The notes beneath the pieces are model-generated. The model saw only the letters and a list, made by a program, of their open reading frames with translations, was not told the DNA's origin and did not search any database. A DNA stretch of 64,000 nucleotides from Blautia sp. (GTDB lineage Bacteria > Bacillota > Clostridia > Lachnospirales > Lachnospiraceae): positions 186,001 through 250,000 of the forward strand of contig JALEJS010000024.1 of the NCBI GenBank assembly GCA_022769545.1, read 5' to 3'. The translations under genes were made by a program, and so were the position numbers. This document shows, in pieces, positions 50,866-59,969 of the stretch (positions within the stretch are counted from its first letter, which is position 1; each line of letters begins with the position of its first letter).

Positions 50866-51210
50866 TTACAAGATATCCGGGTCAAAAGATACCATACAGA
50901 AATCTCCTGTCCTGCGATAAACGGCCTCCAGAATATTCTGCACCATTTCCATTGCGTCTTCTTTTCCCTTTGCCATACCGATAATTTCCGGACACATGGC
51001 ACAGGCATTCCTCTGTACCAATGATATCGCCGGAACGATCTCCAGCAGATTATGCTCGTTATATGATTTTGTGATCAGAAAAATTCCGGGAACTGCTTCT
51101 CCTGCATCGATTTTCCTCCGGACTTTTTCCGGATTGCGAATTCTTTCCGACACCGTATAATCTTTTATCCATTTCAGCATCTGCCTTCTCACCATCCTTA
51201 GGATTCCCAT
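50866..51210 (-). CDS. Uncharacterised 114-residue protein
   Basis: I do not recognise the family. The coding frame is supported by its end 17 bp before DUF2953 and by its even, non-repetitive composition. The core reads WIKDYTVSERIRNPEKVRRK, GIFLITKSYNEHNLLEIVPA and IIGMAKGKEDAMEMVQNILE, with three cysteines in a short CAMC ... C arrangement. No signal peptide or membrane segment is present. The reading frame extends upstream across the NUDIX terminator, so the true start must be near 51210, 51195 or 51180, none with a good ribosome site. Confidence 0.6.
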   Translation of the reverse strand: MGILRMVRRQMLKWIKDYTVSERIRNPEKVRRKIDAGEAVPGIFLITKSYNEHNLLEIVPAISLVQRNACAMCPEIIGMAKGKEDAMEMVQNILEAVYRRTGDFCMVSFDPDIL

Positions 51211-51228
51211 ATATACAGAATCTAAACA

Positions 51229-51247
51229 GGGCTGTTGCAAACAGCCC
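51229..51247 (-). terminator. Terminator of the NUDIX gene
   Basis: GGGCTGT/ACAGCCC seven-bp stem with a five-base loop directly abuts the NUDIX stop codon; the minus-strand tail is TGTTTAG. Confidence 0.6.
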
Positions 51248-51712
51248 TTAAAACTTATTGTGATATCTGGCTGCTTTCGGCCACTGGCCTGCTGCACGCA
51301 TATCCAGATATTCCTGATATGCTTTTTCCACAATCTGCTTCTCATTTGCAAATCGAAGCAGATGATAAATCTCATGATACTTGTAATAACCGGAATCCAC
51401 AAAAAACTCCTCACGCTGGGGTTTGCTGTGATAACTGTCCGCCGCCATCAGGTACCAGTGAACTTCTTTTGTCACCATATCCTCCGGTACGGAAAAATTA
51501 TACTGACTTTTTCCGATATATTTGATAATGGAAGCCTTTACGCCTGCTTCCTCTGCGACTTCACGCAATGCTGTCTGCTCGTGTGTTTCTCCCTCTTCTA
51601 CAGTGCCTTTTGGCAAAACCCACCCCTCATATCTGTTTTTGTACGACTTGTACAGAGTGAGGATCTTACCCCGATGAATTACCACACCGCCACAGCTTGT
51701 TGCCTCAATCAT
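51248..51712 (-). CDS. NUDIX hydrolase
   Basis: A 154-residue hydrolase of nucleoside-diphosphate derivatives. The NUDIX box GTVEEGETHEQTALREVAEEAG lies near residues 36-57 with all catalytic glutamates present, preceded by WVLPKG. The specific substrate (for example diadenosine polyphosphate or an oxidised nucleotide) cannot be told. The ATG eight bases behind GGAGG is used; a TTG two codons earlier is possible. Confidence 0.9.
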   Translation of the reverse strand: MIEATSCGGVVIHRGKILTLYKSYKNRYEGWVLPKGTVEEGETHEQTALREVAEEAGVKASIIKYIGKSQYNFSVPEDMVTKEVHWYLMAADSYHSKPQREEFFVDSGYYKYHEIYHLLRFANEKQIVEKAYQEYLDMRAAGQWPKAARYHNKF

Positions 51713-51788
51713 ATGCAATTCCTCCTGTTATGCGTGTGTTCTGAACTTAAGTACAGTATAACAACTTTTCGCCACGCTGGCAACACAA

Positions 51789-53267
51789 TTAATTATAATA
51801 ATATGCGTCAAAAAGCTGTGCCGCGATGGGCACTGCAGATTCACTTCCGGTTCCTCCGTTCTCAACAATCACAGCCACGACCAGATCCGGATCATCCACG
51901 TTACAATAGCCGATAAACCAGGAATGACTGGATCCGTTCTCGTCAAATTCCGCAGATCCTGTTTTCCCTGCTGCCGTGTAGCCTCTTCCGTTCAGTGCCG
52001 TCGCGGTACCATATTCCACAACGGATTTCATCAGTTTTCCAAGAAGATTCGCCTCATTTTCCGACATCAGACGTTTATAGGCCGTATACTCCGTCTGGGA
52101 AACCAGTTCTCCGCTGTCGCTGACCACCCGGTCAATCAGACTCGGACGCATCAGCACACCGCCATTTGCAACTGCACATGTGATCAGCGCCATATGCATC
52201 GGTGAGACAAGGGTATCTCCCTGCCCGATGGCGGTCTGCATCACAAGTCCGGTTACCGAATTGTTATTCAGCGTAAATGTACTTGTCCGATAGGTATCCA
52301 GAGGAAGTTTTTTGTTAAAAAGCAGATCTTCCGCAGTATCTCTGAGAGAATTTCCGCCAAGCATGGTTCCCATGTCCGCAAACGCACAGTTGCAGGAGCT
52401 CGCAAATGCATCGTAAAAATCCTCCTGTCCGTGCACCGTATCGTTGTAGCAGTGGATCGTATGGTCATCTGTAGTAATGCTTCCCTGACAAAGATAGGAA
52501 TATCCCTCAAAGCTTCCTCTCTTCCGGAAATAATCCAGAGCCGTCACAACCTTAAAGGTGGAGCCCGGCGGATATGCGCCGTTGGTCGCACGATTCAAAA
52601 GATTGCTGTTATTCCCGTCCTCTACCAGCCACTGCCAGTCACTTTCGATGGTATTCGGATCAAAATCCGGCTTGCTCACCATTGCAAGGATCCTTCCGGT
52701 GGAAGGCTCCATGGCGATCACTGCGCCTCTTCGGTCTCCCAGCGCATAATATGCCGTAGACTGCATGGTCGTACTGAGGCTGGAAATCACAGTATCTCCG
52801 TAATTTTTTCTTCCCATAAATTCATTTTTCATCTGGTCGAGAAACAGAGAATGCGAGGAAAGAAGATGAAAATTCGCCTCGGATTCCAGTCCGCTCTTTC
52901 CGTTGGAATCATAGCCTACCACATGGGCAAACATGTTGGAATACGGATAGATCCGATGCTCACTTCCGTCCTCATATACATCCGTCTGCGCAAGAATTTC
53001 CCCGTCCGAAGACATGATTTTTCCCCGGATCACACGATCCGAAAAAGTATCCTGGCGGGTATTGTACGGACTGTTGATAAAATCCTCACTTTTCTCCATG
53101 CTAAAATAGATCAGGTATCCGATCATACTGACAAAGATAAGCACAAAAAACACGGACACCAGCGTATATTCCTTGTTTCGTGCCCTGCGTTTACGGTTCT
53201 CTTCTTTTTGCCTGCGCTTCTGCTCTTTCTCGAACTCTTTGCGCCGCTTCCTGTCGATGTCTCTCAA
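51789..53267 (-). CDS. Class B penicillin-binding transpeptidase
   Basis: A 492-residue peptidoglycan transpeptidase with a short basic cytoplasmic tail, one membrane anchor (YTLVSVFFVLIFVSMIGYLI near residue 35) and an extracytoplasmic transpeptidase domain. Active-site motifs are SxxK in PPGSTFKVVTA, SCN and KTGSAEF. It resembles the PbpA/SpoVD-FtsI class that works with a SEDS glycosyltransferase, and such a partner is encoded immediately upstream. The start appears to be a TTG behind GAGG, giving a 77-base overlap with that gene; no other in-frame start retains the membrane anchor. Confidence 0.88.
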   Translation of the reverse strand: MRDIDRKRRKEFEKEQKRRQKEENRKRRARNKEYTLVSVFFVLIFVSMIGYLIYFSMEKSEDFINSPYNTRQDTFSDRVIRGKIMSSDGEILAQTDVYEDGSEHRIYPYSNMFAHVVGYDSNGKSGLESEANFHLLSSHSLFLDQMKNEFMGRKNYGDTVISSLSTTMQSTAYYALGDRRGAVIAMEPSTGRILAMVSKPDFDPNTIESDWQWLVEDGNNSNLLNRATNGAYPPGSTFKVVTALDYFRKRGSFEGYSYLCQGSITTDDHTIHCYNDTVHGQEDFYDAFASSCNCAFADMGTMLGGNSLRDTAEDLLFNKKLPLDTYRTSTFTLNNNSVTGLVMQTAIGQGDTLVSPMHMALITCAVANGGVLMRPSLIDRVVSDSGELVSQTEYTAYKRLMSENEANLLGKLMKSVVEYGTATALNGRGYTAAGKTGSAEFDENGSSHSWFIGYCNVDDPDLVVAVIVENGGTGSESAVPIAAQLFDAYYYN

Positions 53268-54564
53268 TTTCCATATCCTCGTCTTCTCTTAAAATATACA
53301 GTCCCTGAATGATGGCCAGCATCAGAATCGTGCTCATGACAGAGCTGCCGCCATAGCTGACCAGCGGCAGTGTGACACCGGTCAGCGGAATAAACTTCGT
53401 CGCTCCGCCAATGGTAAGAAATACCTGAAATGCATATTCCGTGCCAAGACCAAGGGCAATGAGCTTGTAAAAAGGATTTTTGATCTGCAGACTGATATTC
53501 ACAATCATCAGGAAAAAGCTCATGCAGACCAGAATCAGACAGATGCCGAAGATCACGCCCAGTTCCTCACAGATGGCACTGAAAATAAAATCGTATTTCA
53601 CCACCGGAATCTTTTCCGGCGATCCCTGACAGAGTCCCATTCCGAACCAGCCGCCTGTTCCGATGGCAAACAGGGACTGGACGATCTGATATCCCTCATT
53701 TTCGTAAACCGCCATAGGATCCTTCCAGGCAGTCACTCTCTGCCGCACATGGCCAAACAGCTGATAGGCAACCACTGCCGCCACACTTCCTCCGGCAACG
53801 CCGATTCCCAGATAGCTCACTTTTCTGGTTGCCGTATAGATCATGACCAGATAAGTCACAAAAAAGATCACAGCACTTCCCAGATCCACCGAGAGAACCA
53901 GAATTCCCACATGGAGCCCCGCGACAATCGTGGCCTGCACCACCTTTTTGAACGTCACATTCCGGCTCAGAAGGGCAGCCATAAAGAATACAAACGTTAT
54001 TTTGATTGCCTCCGAAGGCTGTATGCCCATCAGAGACAATTTTGCTCCATAGCTTGTCTGCGCCAGCAGAAAGACCGCCGCCAGAAGGATCACACCGATT
54101 CCGGCATACAGCCATGTCAGCGAATTCAGAAACTTCATTTTACGGATCAGCACCGGAACGAGCAATGCAATGGCACTGCCTGCCGTCACGATCATCAGCT
54201 GTTTGTTTGCCGCCTGCAGATCCAGCCTTGCAAGCATGATAAATCCCACACTGAGCAGCATACACATATTGTTCAGAAGAAGCAGGGATGCTTTTTTATA
54301 AAATATCCGGTAAAGGATCTGAATCGCTGCAAAGAATACCATCATTTCCAGATAAAAAATGATGATATTAAAATCTCCGGTCTTCAGAAAAATCACCAGA
54401 AATGCGGTAAAATCCATAAAAAAGATCATCATCAGCTGCTGACGCAGCAGTTCCCGCTTCTCTTCCTCATCCTGCTTGTAAACCATATAAAAGCAATGAA
54501 AGGTATATATGATCATCAGTGTCAGGATCACATATTTGGATAATTCAACAATTACATTAATCAT
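53191..54564 (-). CDS. SEDS family peptidoglycan glycosyltransferase (FtsW/RodA/SpoVE)
   Basis: A 457-residue polytopic membrane protein with about ten to twelve helices. The SEDS signature region is GMGLCQGSPEKIPVVKYDFIFSAICEELG near residue 300, followed by FIPLTGVTLPLVSYGGSSV near residue 395. It polymerises lipid II glycan strands together with the transpeptidase encoded just downstream. Which of FtsW, RodA or SpoVE it corresponds to cannot be settled here. The C-terminal tail is Arg/Glu-rich and overlaps the next gene. Confidence 0.9.
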   Translation of the reverse strand: MINVIVELSKYVILTLMIIYTFHCFYMVYKQDEEEKRELLRQQLMMIFFMDFTAFLVIFLKTGDFNIIIFYLEMMVFFAAIQILYRIFYKKASLLLLNNMCMLLSVGFIMLARLDLQAANKQLMIVTAGSAIALLVPVLIRKMKFLNSLTWLYAGIGVILLAAVFLLAQTSYGAKLSLMGIQPSEAIKITFVFFMAALLSRNVTFKKVVQATIVAGLHVGILVLSVDLGSAVIFFVTYLVMIYTATRKVSYLGIGVAGGSVAAVVAYQLFGHVRQRVTAWKDPMAVYENEGYQIVQSLFAIGTGGWFGMGLCQGSPEKIPVVKYDFIFSAICEELGVIFGICLILVCMSFFLMIVNISLQIKNPFYKLIALGLGTEYAFQVFLTIGGATKFIPLTGVTLPLVSYGGSSVMSTILMLAIIQGLYILREDEDMEIERHRQEAAQRVRERAEAQAKRREP

Positions 54565-54569
54565 AGGCC

Positions 54570-56735
54570 CTATTCGGCTCCTCTTTTAAAATGTCCTCTG
54601 GTAAACGTTCCTTTTTCTGCCTGTCCGGACAGAAGATATGCATTCCGGAACATATCCAGTATTTTTTTTGCCTCCGGGGCTTTTTCAATGGTAAAGGAAA
54701 GTCTCACAGAAGCAGCTCCCAGCGCTTCCACCCGCTCTCTGTCTTCCAGAAGACCCGTGGCAATACTGTTGTAGATAATATTATAACAGAATCCATTTTT
54801 TTCCGTATTCCCGGCTTTCCAGGGGTCACAGCAGCAGACTGCCGGAAGCTCTTTCTGATAGCGGTCGATCAGCACCGGTGTATTTTCCTTCCGGTCACAT
54901 CCCGCCGTACTTTTTACCAGGCACTGTGCCGAAATCATCAGTGGCGTATATCCGTAGATGATCATCTCACTCTTCCGGTTATCCCTGTGACGGAGTTCTT
55001 TTTCATTCAGTTCCAGAGGAATGGTATTTCCCCGGACCCCTTCCTGATTCCAGAACGAAATTGCCTCCTGATTCCAGGTATACATGGAATGATCCAATAT
55101 ACACAGTTCCCCGTAACCGGCCTCTTTCAGAAGTGCATAGCTTTCCAGATTTCGTACCAGGAAGCCTTTCATTCCCCGGGCGATCCACTGACCGATCTGC
55201 CCGAAATATCCCCCCGGAGCCTTTCCCCGAATGATATGAGGCATGGACAGATACATTTCCTTATGATTTTTCACTCCCTCCTCCAGACATTCCTCCATGA
55301 TATGGAACGGCAGATAAATCCGCGAAACCGATGGCTCCCGCACCATCAGCCGGGCCGTTCCGGGATTCTCACAGGACACGGAAAAAGAGCTGTACTGCAT
55401 CGGAAGTCTGTCCGGTTCCTTTTGCGGCTCCGGTTTTTTCGAAAGGGTACGATGACAGGAATCATCCATGGCCTTTTCCAGAAGCCGGCAGGCATCCCTG
55501 CGCAGCTCATTCAGCTGCTTTACCGGTATAAAAATGTCATGATCCATCCGGATATCCAGTTTTTCCCAGCAGAACACCGTATCTCCCAGCTTATTCATCT
55601 GTGTTCGGATTCTCTCTTCCTCCATCGGCTGGCTGCGCGCATACTGTACCTCCTGCCCACAGGCAGTGACCGACCGCGTGCCGTCTGTCATTTCCAGCAT
55701 GGCCGGTGCTCCGGGATACAGCATCAGCGTCCCCTGCACCGGTACCCTGGGCACGGAAAATGTCTGAACAGGAATGTCCCCTGTTTTCTTTTCATTTCGG
55801 AAGGAAACCATTTCCGGTCCGTTGTGCATTTCATAATAGCCTGTACAGGATCCGCCTCTGCTGAACAGCATTCGAAGTGCCTCCCTGTCCGAATCCTCCA
55901 CATGGTAGTTTTGCACACCGTCTCTTTTCAGTTTATCCAGATATTTTCGATAAATTCGGGTTACGCCCGCTGTGTAAGAAGGCTGTTTCATACGGCCCTC
56001 GATTTTCAGAGACATCACTCCGGCTTCCAGAATCTGCGGAAGAATATCGATCGTGTTCATATCCTTCAGATTCAGCGGAGTATGCTCCTCTTTCTTTCCA
56101 AAAAGTCTGCCGTTTACGGAAATCTGATAAGGAAGACGGCATGGCTGGGCACATTTCCCCCGGTTTCCGCTTCGTCCTCCATACATACTGCTCATCAGGC
56201 ACTGTCCGGAATAACAATAACAAAGCGCTCCGTGAATGAATGTCTCGATCTGGATCGGACTGCTCCTGTGCATTTCACGGATTTCCTCCAGAGACAGTTC
56301 CCGCGCCGGAACGATTCTGGATACCCCTAATGACTCCAGATATTTCATGCCCGCAGGGCCGGTGACGGTCATCTGTGTGCTGGCATGAATTTCCATGTCC
56401 GGAAAGTATTTTCGGATAAACGACAGCACTCCGAAATCCTGTACGATCACCGCATCCAGCCCGGCCTCATAATACGGGGCAAGATAGTCATACAGCCGGC
56501 TCTGAAGCTCCGCATTTTTTACAAGTGTATTTACGGTCAGATATAACTTTCTGCCGCACAGATGCGACCGGCGGATTGCCTCCAGGAGCTCTTCCCGGGA
56601 AAAGTTTTTCGCATAAGCTCTGGCTCCGAAAGCATTTCCTCCGACATATACCGCATCTGCACCAGCCTCAAGCGCTGCCTCAAAGCTTTCAAACGAACCT
56701 GCCGGTGACAGCAGTTCAGTCTCCCATTCTCTCAT
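54570..56735 (-). CDS. U32 family peptidase
   Basis: About 721 residues. The U32 N-terminal barrel starts ELLSPAGSFESFEAALEAGADAVYVGG and carries the signature region ETFIHGALCYCYSGQCLMSS with its conserved cysteines near residue 170, then CAQPCRLPY. A long C-terminal extension is typical of the larger collagenase-like/RNA-modifying members. U32 proteins include prephenate-dependent tRNA hydroxylation factors and putative proteases; the role here is open. The ATG five bases behind GGTGG is preferred to a GTG three codons upstream. Confidence 0.85.
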   Translation of the reverse strand: MREWETELLSPAGSFESFEAALEAGADAVYVGGNAFGARAYAKNFSREELLEAIRRSHLCGRKLYLTVNTLVKNAELQSRLYDYLAPYYEAGLDAVIVQDFGVLSFIRKYFPDMEIHASTQMTVTGPAGMKYLESLGVSRIVPARELSLEEIREMHRSSPIQIETFIHGALCYCYSGQCLMSSMYGGRSGNRGKCAQPCRLPYQISVNGRLFGKKEEHTPLNLKDMNTIDILPQILEAGVMSLKIEGRMKQPSYTAGVTRIYRKYLDKLKRDGVQNYHVEDSDREALRMLFSRGGSCTGYYEMHNGPEMVSFRNEKKTGDIPVQTFSVPRVPVQGTLMLYPGAPAMLEMTDGTRSVTACGQEVQYARSQPMEEERIRTQMNKLGDTVFCWEKLDIRMDHDIFIPVKQLNELRRDACRLLEKAMDDSCHRTLSKKPEPQKEPDRLPMQYSSFSVSCENPGTARLMVREPSVSRIYLPFHIMEECLEEGVKNHKEMYLSMPHIIRGKAPGGYFGQIGQWIARGMKGFLVRNLESYALLKEAGYGELCILDHSMYTWNQEAISFWNQEGVRGNTIPLELNEKELRHRDNRKSEMIIYGYTPLMISAQCLVKSTAGCDRKENTPVLIDRYQKELPAVCCCDPWKAGNTEKNGFCYNIIYNSIATGLLEDRERVEALGAASVRLSFTIEKAPEAKKILDMFRNAYLLSGQAEKGTFTRGHFKRGAE

Positions 56736-56756
56736 TTCATCCACCTTTCACAAGCA

Positions 56757-56793
56757 TTTGAAAAAAACAAGGGATTACCGAGGCAATCCCTTT
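56757..56793 (-). terminator. Terminator of zapA
   Basis: CAAGGGATTACC/GGCAATCCCTTTG stem with a tight loop, followed on the minus strand by GTTTTTTTC. Confidence 0.85.
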
Positions 56794-56807
56794 GATGGTC
56801 CTATGTA

Positions 56808-57203
56808 TTACTTTTGTTTCTTTTCCAGTTCTCTGATTTTTCCTTCCAGAAGATTCTTCTGCTCCACCGCAGACTGCTCATTCTTTTTGGCTTCCTCAAT
56901 CTGCATCCGAAGATTGATCAGTTCATGCTTCAGGTCATACATTTCCTGATCCTTCTGTCTGAGATCCTGCTCAAAAGCCTCTGCCTGCTTTTTTGCCTTA
57001 AAATAATCATCTGTGATATTCAGGCTGAGAAGCATATGCTTCGTTTCCATCGGCTGTCTGTTGTATCCGGGAAGCCCGCTCAACTCGTTGATCATGTTAT
57101 TCATATAATTAGCCACTTTCTGAAGATATTCCTCTGATTCATATCCCCCAAGTGTAATTATTTTTCCACCGATTACTACCTGTGCTGTATTTTTAACTGC
57201 CAT
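56808..57203 (-). CDS. zapA: Cell division protein ZapA
   Basis: A 131-residue FtsZ-ring stabiliser. The N-terminal ZapA domain (VVIGGKIITLGGYESEEYLQKVANYMN) is followed by a long heptad-rich coiled coil from about residue 65 to the end (FEQDLRQKDQEMYDLKHEL). The ATG lies behind AGGAGG. It has a clear terminator and follows ruvB on the same strand by 83 bp. Confidence 0.9.
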   Translation of the reverse strand: MAVKNTAQVVIGGKIITLGGYESEEYLQKVANYMNNMINELSGLPGYNRQPMETKHMLLSLNITDDYFKAKKQAEAFEQDLRQKDQEMYDLKHELINLRMQIEEAKKNEQSAVEQKNLLEGKIRELEKKQK

Positions 57204-57286
57204 TTGAAGCCTCCTGAATTCTTCTGTTTACGATAATCATCTATATTATAATCGAATTTTGCAGAAAAGTATAGAATTATTTTCGT

Positions 57287-58306
57287 CTATTTCGTGCTTT
57301 CGGGATATTCGAAGCCCAGATGGCGATAAGCCAGTGCCGAAGCCATCCTTCCTCTTGGCGTTCTGTTCAGGAATCCATTCTGCAGCAGATACGGTTCATA
57401 GACATCCTCCAGCGTGCCGGAATCCTCCCCGATGGCCGCAGCCAGCGTTTCCAGTCCCACCGGTCCTCCGGAAAAATTCACGATCATCGTCTGGAGAATC
57501 CGCCGGTCCGTTTTATCCAGACCATACTGATCCACTTCCAGAATATCCAGAGCAAAGCAGGCAACTTCCCAGGTAATCACGCCGTCATATTTTACCTGCG
57601 CAAAATCGCGCACACGGCGCAAAAGACGGTTTGCCAGACGCGGTGTCCCCCTGGACCGCCGTGCGATTTCCTCCGCTCCGCGGCTGTCAATCTGAACGCC
57701 CAGCACCTGCGCAGAACGAAGAACAATCGCCGTCAGCTCCTTCTGATTATAGAATTCCAGATGATGCATCACGCCAAAACGATCCCGCAGCGGTGCCGAC
57801 AAAAGCCCTGCCCTGGTTGTAGCTCCGACCAGGGTAAAACGCGGAAGATCCAGCCGTATGGAACGGGCGGAAGCACCTTTTCCGATCATAATATCAATGG
57901 CAAAATCCTCCATGGCAGGATACAGAACCTCTTCCACCTGACGGTTCAGACGGTGGATCTCATCTACAAAAAGGATATCCCCTTCCTGAAGATTGTTCAG
58001 AATTGCCGCCATTTCTCCCGGTTTTTCAATTGCCGGACCTGAGGTGACCTTCATATGTACCCCCATCTCATTTGCAATGATTCCCGAAAGAGTCGTCTTC
58101 CCCAGTCCGGGAGGTCCGTAGAACAGGACATGATCCAGGGCATCGCCCCTCTGTCTGGCCGCTTCAATATATATTTTCAGTGTTTTTTTTGTTTTTTCCT
58201 GTCCGATATACTCATCCAGCGTCTGCGGTCTTAAACTGCCTTCGAGGGAATAATCCTCCTCTGTCACATCCGTGGTGATGATCCGACGATCTGTTCTCTG
58301 TTCCAT
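57287..58306 (-). CDS. ruvB: Holliday junction branch migration helicase RuvB
   Basis: A 339-residue AAA+ motor. Walker A is [12 protein letters not shown] near residue 65, Walker [10 protein letters not shown], sensor 1 [19 protein letters not shown], and the C-terminal winged helix ends in [17 protein letters not shown]. It drives branch migration with RuvA, encoded 16 bp upstream. Length and motifs are fully standard. Confidence 0.97.
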   Translation of the reverse strand: MEQRTDRRIITTDVTEEDYSLEGSLRPQTLDEYIGQEKTKKTLKIYIEAARQRGDALDHVLFYGPPGLGKTTLSGIIANEMGVHMKVTSGPAIEKPGEMAAILNNLQEGDILFVDEIHRLNRQVEEVLYPAMEDFAIDIMIGKGASARSIRLDLPRFTLVGATTRAGLLSAPLRDRFGVMHHLEFYNQKELTAIVLRSAQVLGVQIDSRGAEEIARRSRGTPRLANRLLRRVRDFAQVKYDGVITWEVACFALDILEVDQYGLDKTDRRILQTMIVNFSGGPVGLETLAAAIGEDSGTLEDVYEPYLLQNGFLNRTPRGRMASALAYRHLGFEYPESTK

Positions 58307-58322
58307 ATTTCTCCTGATCCTT

Positions 58323-58931
58323 CTACAAATTCTTCAATGCCGCTTTCAGAATCGCTTCCACGTCGTCGCCCGGAACCTCTGTCACCAGCCGGACTGCCCG
58401 CAGTGCATCGGAAGAGCTGTACCCAAGCGCAATCAGCGCCTGCGCCGCCTCCTGACGTCCGTCTGCAGCCTCTGCAAGACCGGCCGCCGCATTTTCCTGT
58501 TCATGCGCCAGCTTCCGTTCAAACGCATCTTCCACGCTGAGCTTATCTTTCAGTTCCAGGATAAGCTTCTGTGCTGTCTTCTTTCCGATTCCCGGAGCCT
58601 TTGAGATGGTTTTTACATCCTCTGACAATACTGCGAAACGCAGCTCATCCGCAGTGATACCGGACAGAATTCCCACTGCCGCTTTCGGTCCCACTCCGTT
58701 TACCCCAAGCAGCAGCCGAAACACCTGCAGGTCATCCTTCGCCAGAAAACCATACAGCTGCATGGCATCCTCTCTGACATGAAAATACGTATGAATCTTA
58801 TATTCCTCACCCACATGGATCCGGGACAGCGAACCACCGGTCATAAAAATTTCATATCCGATTCCATGATTTTCAATGATCACTGTGTTTTCCGTAATTT
58901 CCGAAGCAATTCCTCTGATAAATGATATCAT
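58323..58931 (-). CDS. ruvA: Holliday junction DNA-binding protein RuvA
   Basis: A 202-residue protein: N-terminal OB fold ([20 protein letters not shown]), helix-hairpin-helix motifs around [17 protein letters not shown] and [20 protein letters not shown], an Ala/Glu-rich flexible linker at about residues 140-160 and the C-terminal domain that contacts RuvB ([16 protein letters not shown]). It begins three bases after the upstream membrane-protein gene, forming an operon with ruvB. Confidence 0.96.
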   Translation of the reverse strand: MISFIRGIASEITENTVIIENHGIGYEIFMTGGSLSRIHVGEEYKIHTYFHVREDAMQLYGFLAKDDLQVFRLLLGVNGVGPKAAVGILSGITADELRFAVLSEDVKTISKAPGIGKKTAQKLILELKDKLSVEDAFERKLAHEQENAAAGLAEAADGRQEAAQALIALGYSSSDALRAVRLVTEVPGDDVEAILKAALKNL

Positions 58932-58934
58932 ATT

Positions 58935-59813
58935 TTACTTTGTCTCATCTTTCTTTTTTTCATTTCCGGAATGATGCCGTTTATATGTCCGGTTCAGGTT
59001 TGGATATGCCTTAACATAACGCCGGATAATCAGACCGGATTTCTTTGCAAGCTTTTCTTTGTGATTCCGAAGCTCTATGGATACATTGTTCATCATACCG
59101 GCTCTGCGCTCCTCCAGCTCCCGGATCAGCCGCGTATTTTCGAGACGGTCCTTCACGTTATTCCTGAAATCGTCCACAGAAAATCCATGGTTTCGCTCCA
59201 GTTCTTCCATATTCTGCCGAACCTTGAGAAGCAGCTCTGCCTGACGCTGTTCCAAAGCTTCCTCCCACTCCGGAATACGCTCCCGCAGGTGAAAGGCTGC
59301 TGCTGCCGAAAAGCCAAAGTCCACTGCATACAGCACCAGGATCACAAGCACTCCGATTTCTCCCACATTTCTCGGATAGAGCTCCACCACCCTTGAGACC
59401 ATGGGATGAAGCACACGAAACAAAAGAACCGTGAACAGTCCCCAGCCAAGAGAAGCTCCCAGACAGATCCGTCCCTGGAAATTCAATCTGCAGTGACTGT
59501 AATCCCACCAGGATGTATGAAAAATCCATTCCATCAGCACTGCCGTAACATATTCCAGCACAGTAGCCACAACGACACCGCCTGCAAAAAGAATCAGTGT
59601 ATTTCCATCCAGATCCTTTAAAATCAGGTATACAGAAATCGCACCAAATCCGTAAATCGTACACAGCGGTCCGGATATAAAGCCACGGTTCACATATCTC
59701 CCCTGTTTGGCAGATACATAACTTGTTTCCCAGACCCAGCCAAGGAAGCTGTACAGGATCAGCCAGCTCAAAATATGATACATATCAACACCATGTATTG
59801 TCAGTTCCCACAT
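58935..59813 (-). CDS. CmpB/DUF1113-type membrane protein (putative ABC-transporter permease family)
   Basis: A 292-residue protein with about six N-terminal membrane helices (residues 12-190) and a charged, helical C-terminal cytoplasmic tail. Family landmarks are SFLGWVWETSYVSAKQGRYVNRGFISGPLCTIYGFG and the later EWIFHTSWWDYS. Databases call this a putative ABC-transporter permease, yet no ATPase gene is near and the real function is unknown. AGGAG precedes the ATG. It is first in a cmpB-ruvA-ruvB transcript. Confidence 0.82.
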   Translation of the reverse strand: MWELTIHGVDMYHILSWLILYSFLGWVWETSYVSAKQGRYVNRGFISGPLCTIYGFGAISVYLILKDLDGNTLILFAGGVVVATVLEYVTAVLMEWIFHTSWWDYSHCRLNFQGRICLGASLGWGLFTVLLFRVLHPMVSRVVELYPRNVGEIGVLVILVLYAVDFGFSAAAAFHLRERIPEWEEALEQRQAELLLKVRQNMEELERNHGFSVDDFRNNVKDRLENTRLIRELEERRAGMMNNVSIELRNHKEKLAKKSGLIIRRYVKAYPNLNRTYKRHHSGNEKKKDETK

Positions 59814-59969
59814 ATCATTCTCCTGTCATTTTACTGCCATTCTGCCCGCCAAAACAGGCAGACAAGAACGTATCTTATACTATACACTCTTTCCCCGCAA
59901 TTTTCACTACCAAATACAAAAAATTAATGTATAATTAATAAGAAATCATCCCAGAAAGGATTGCTGCAA

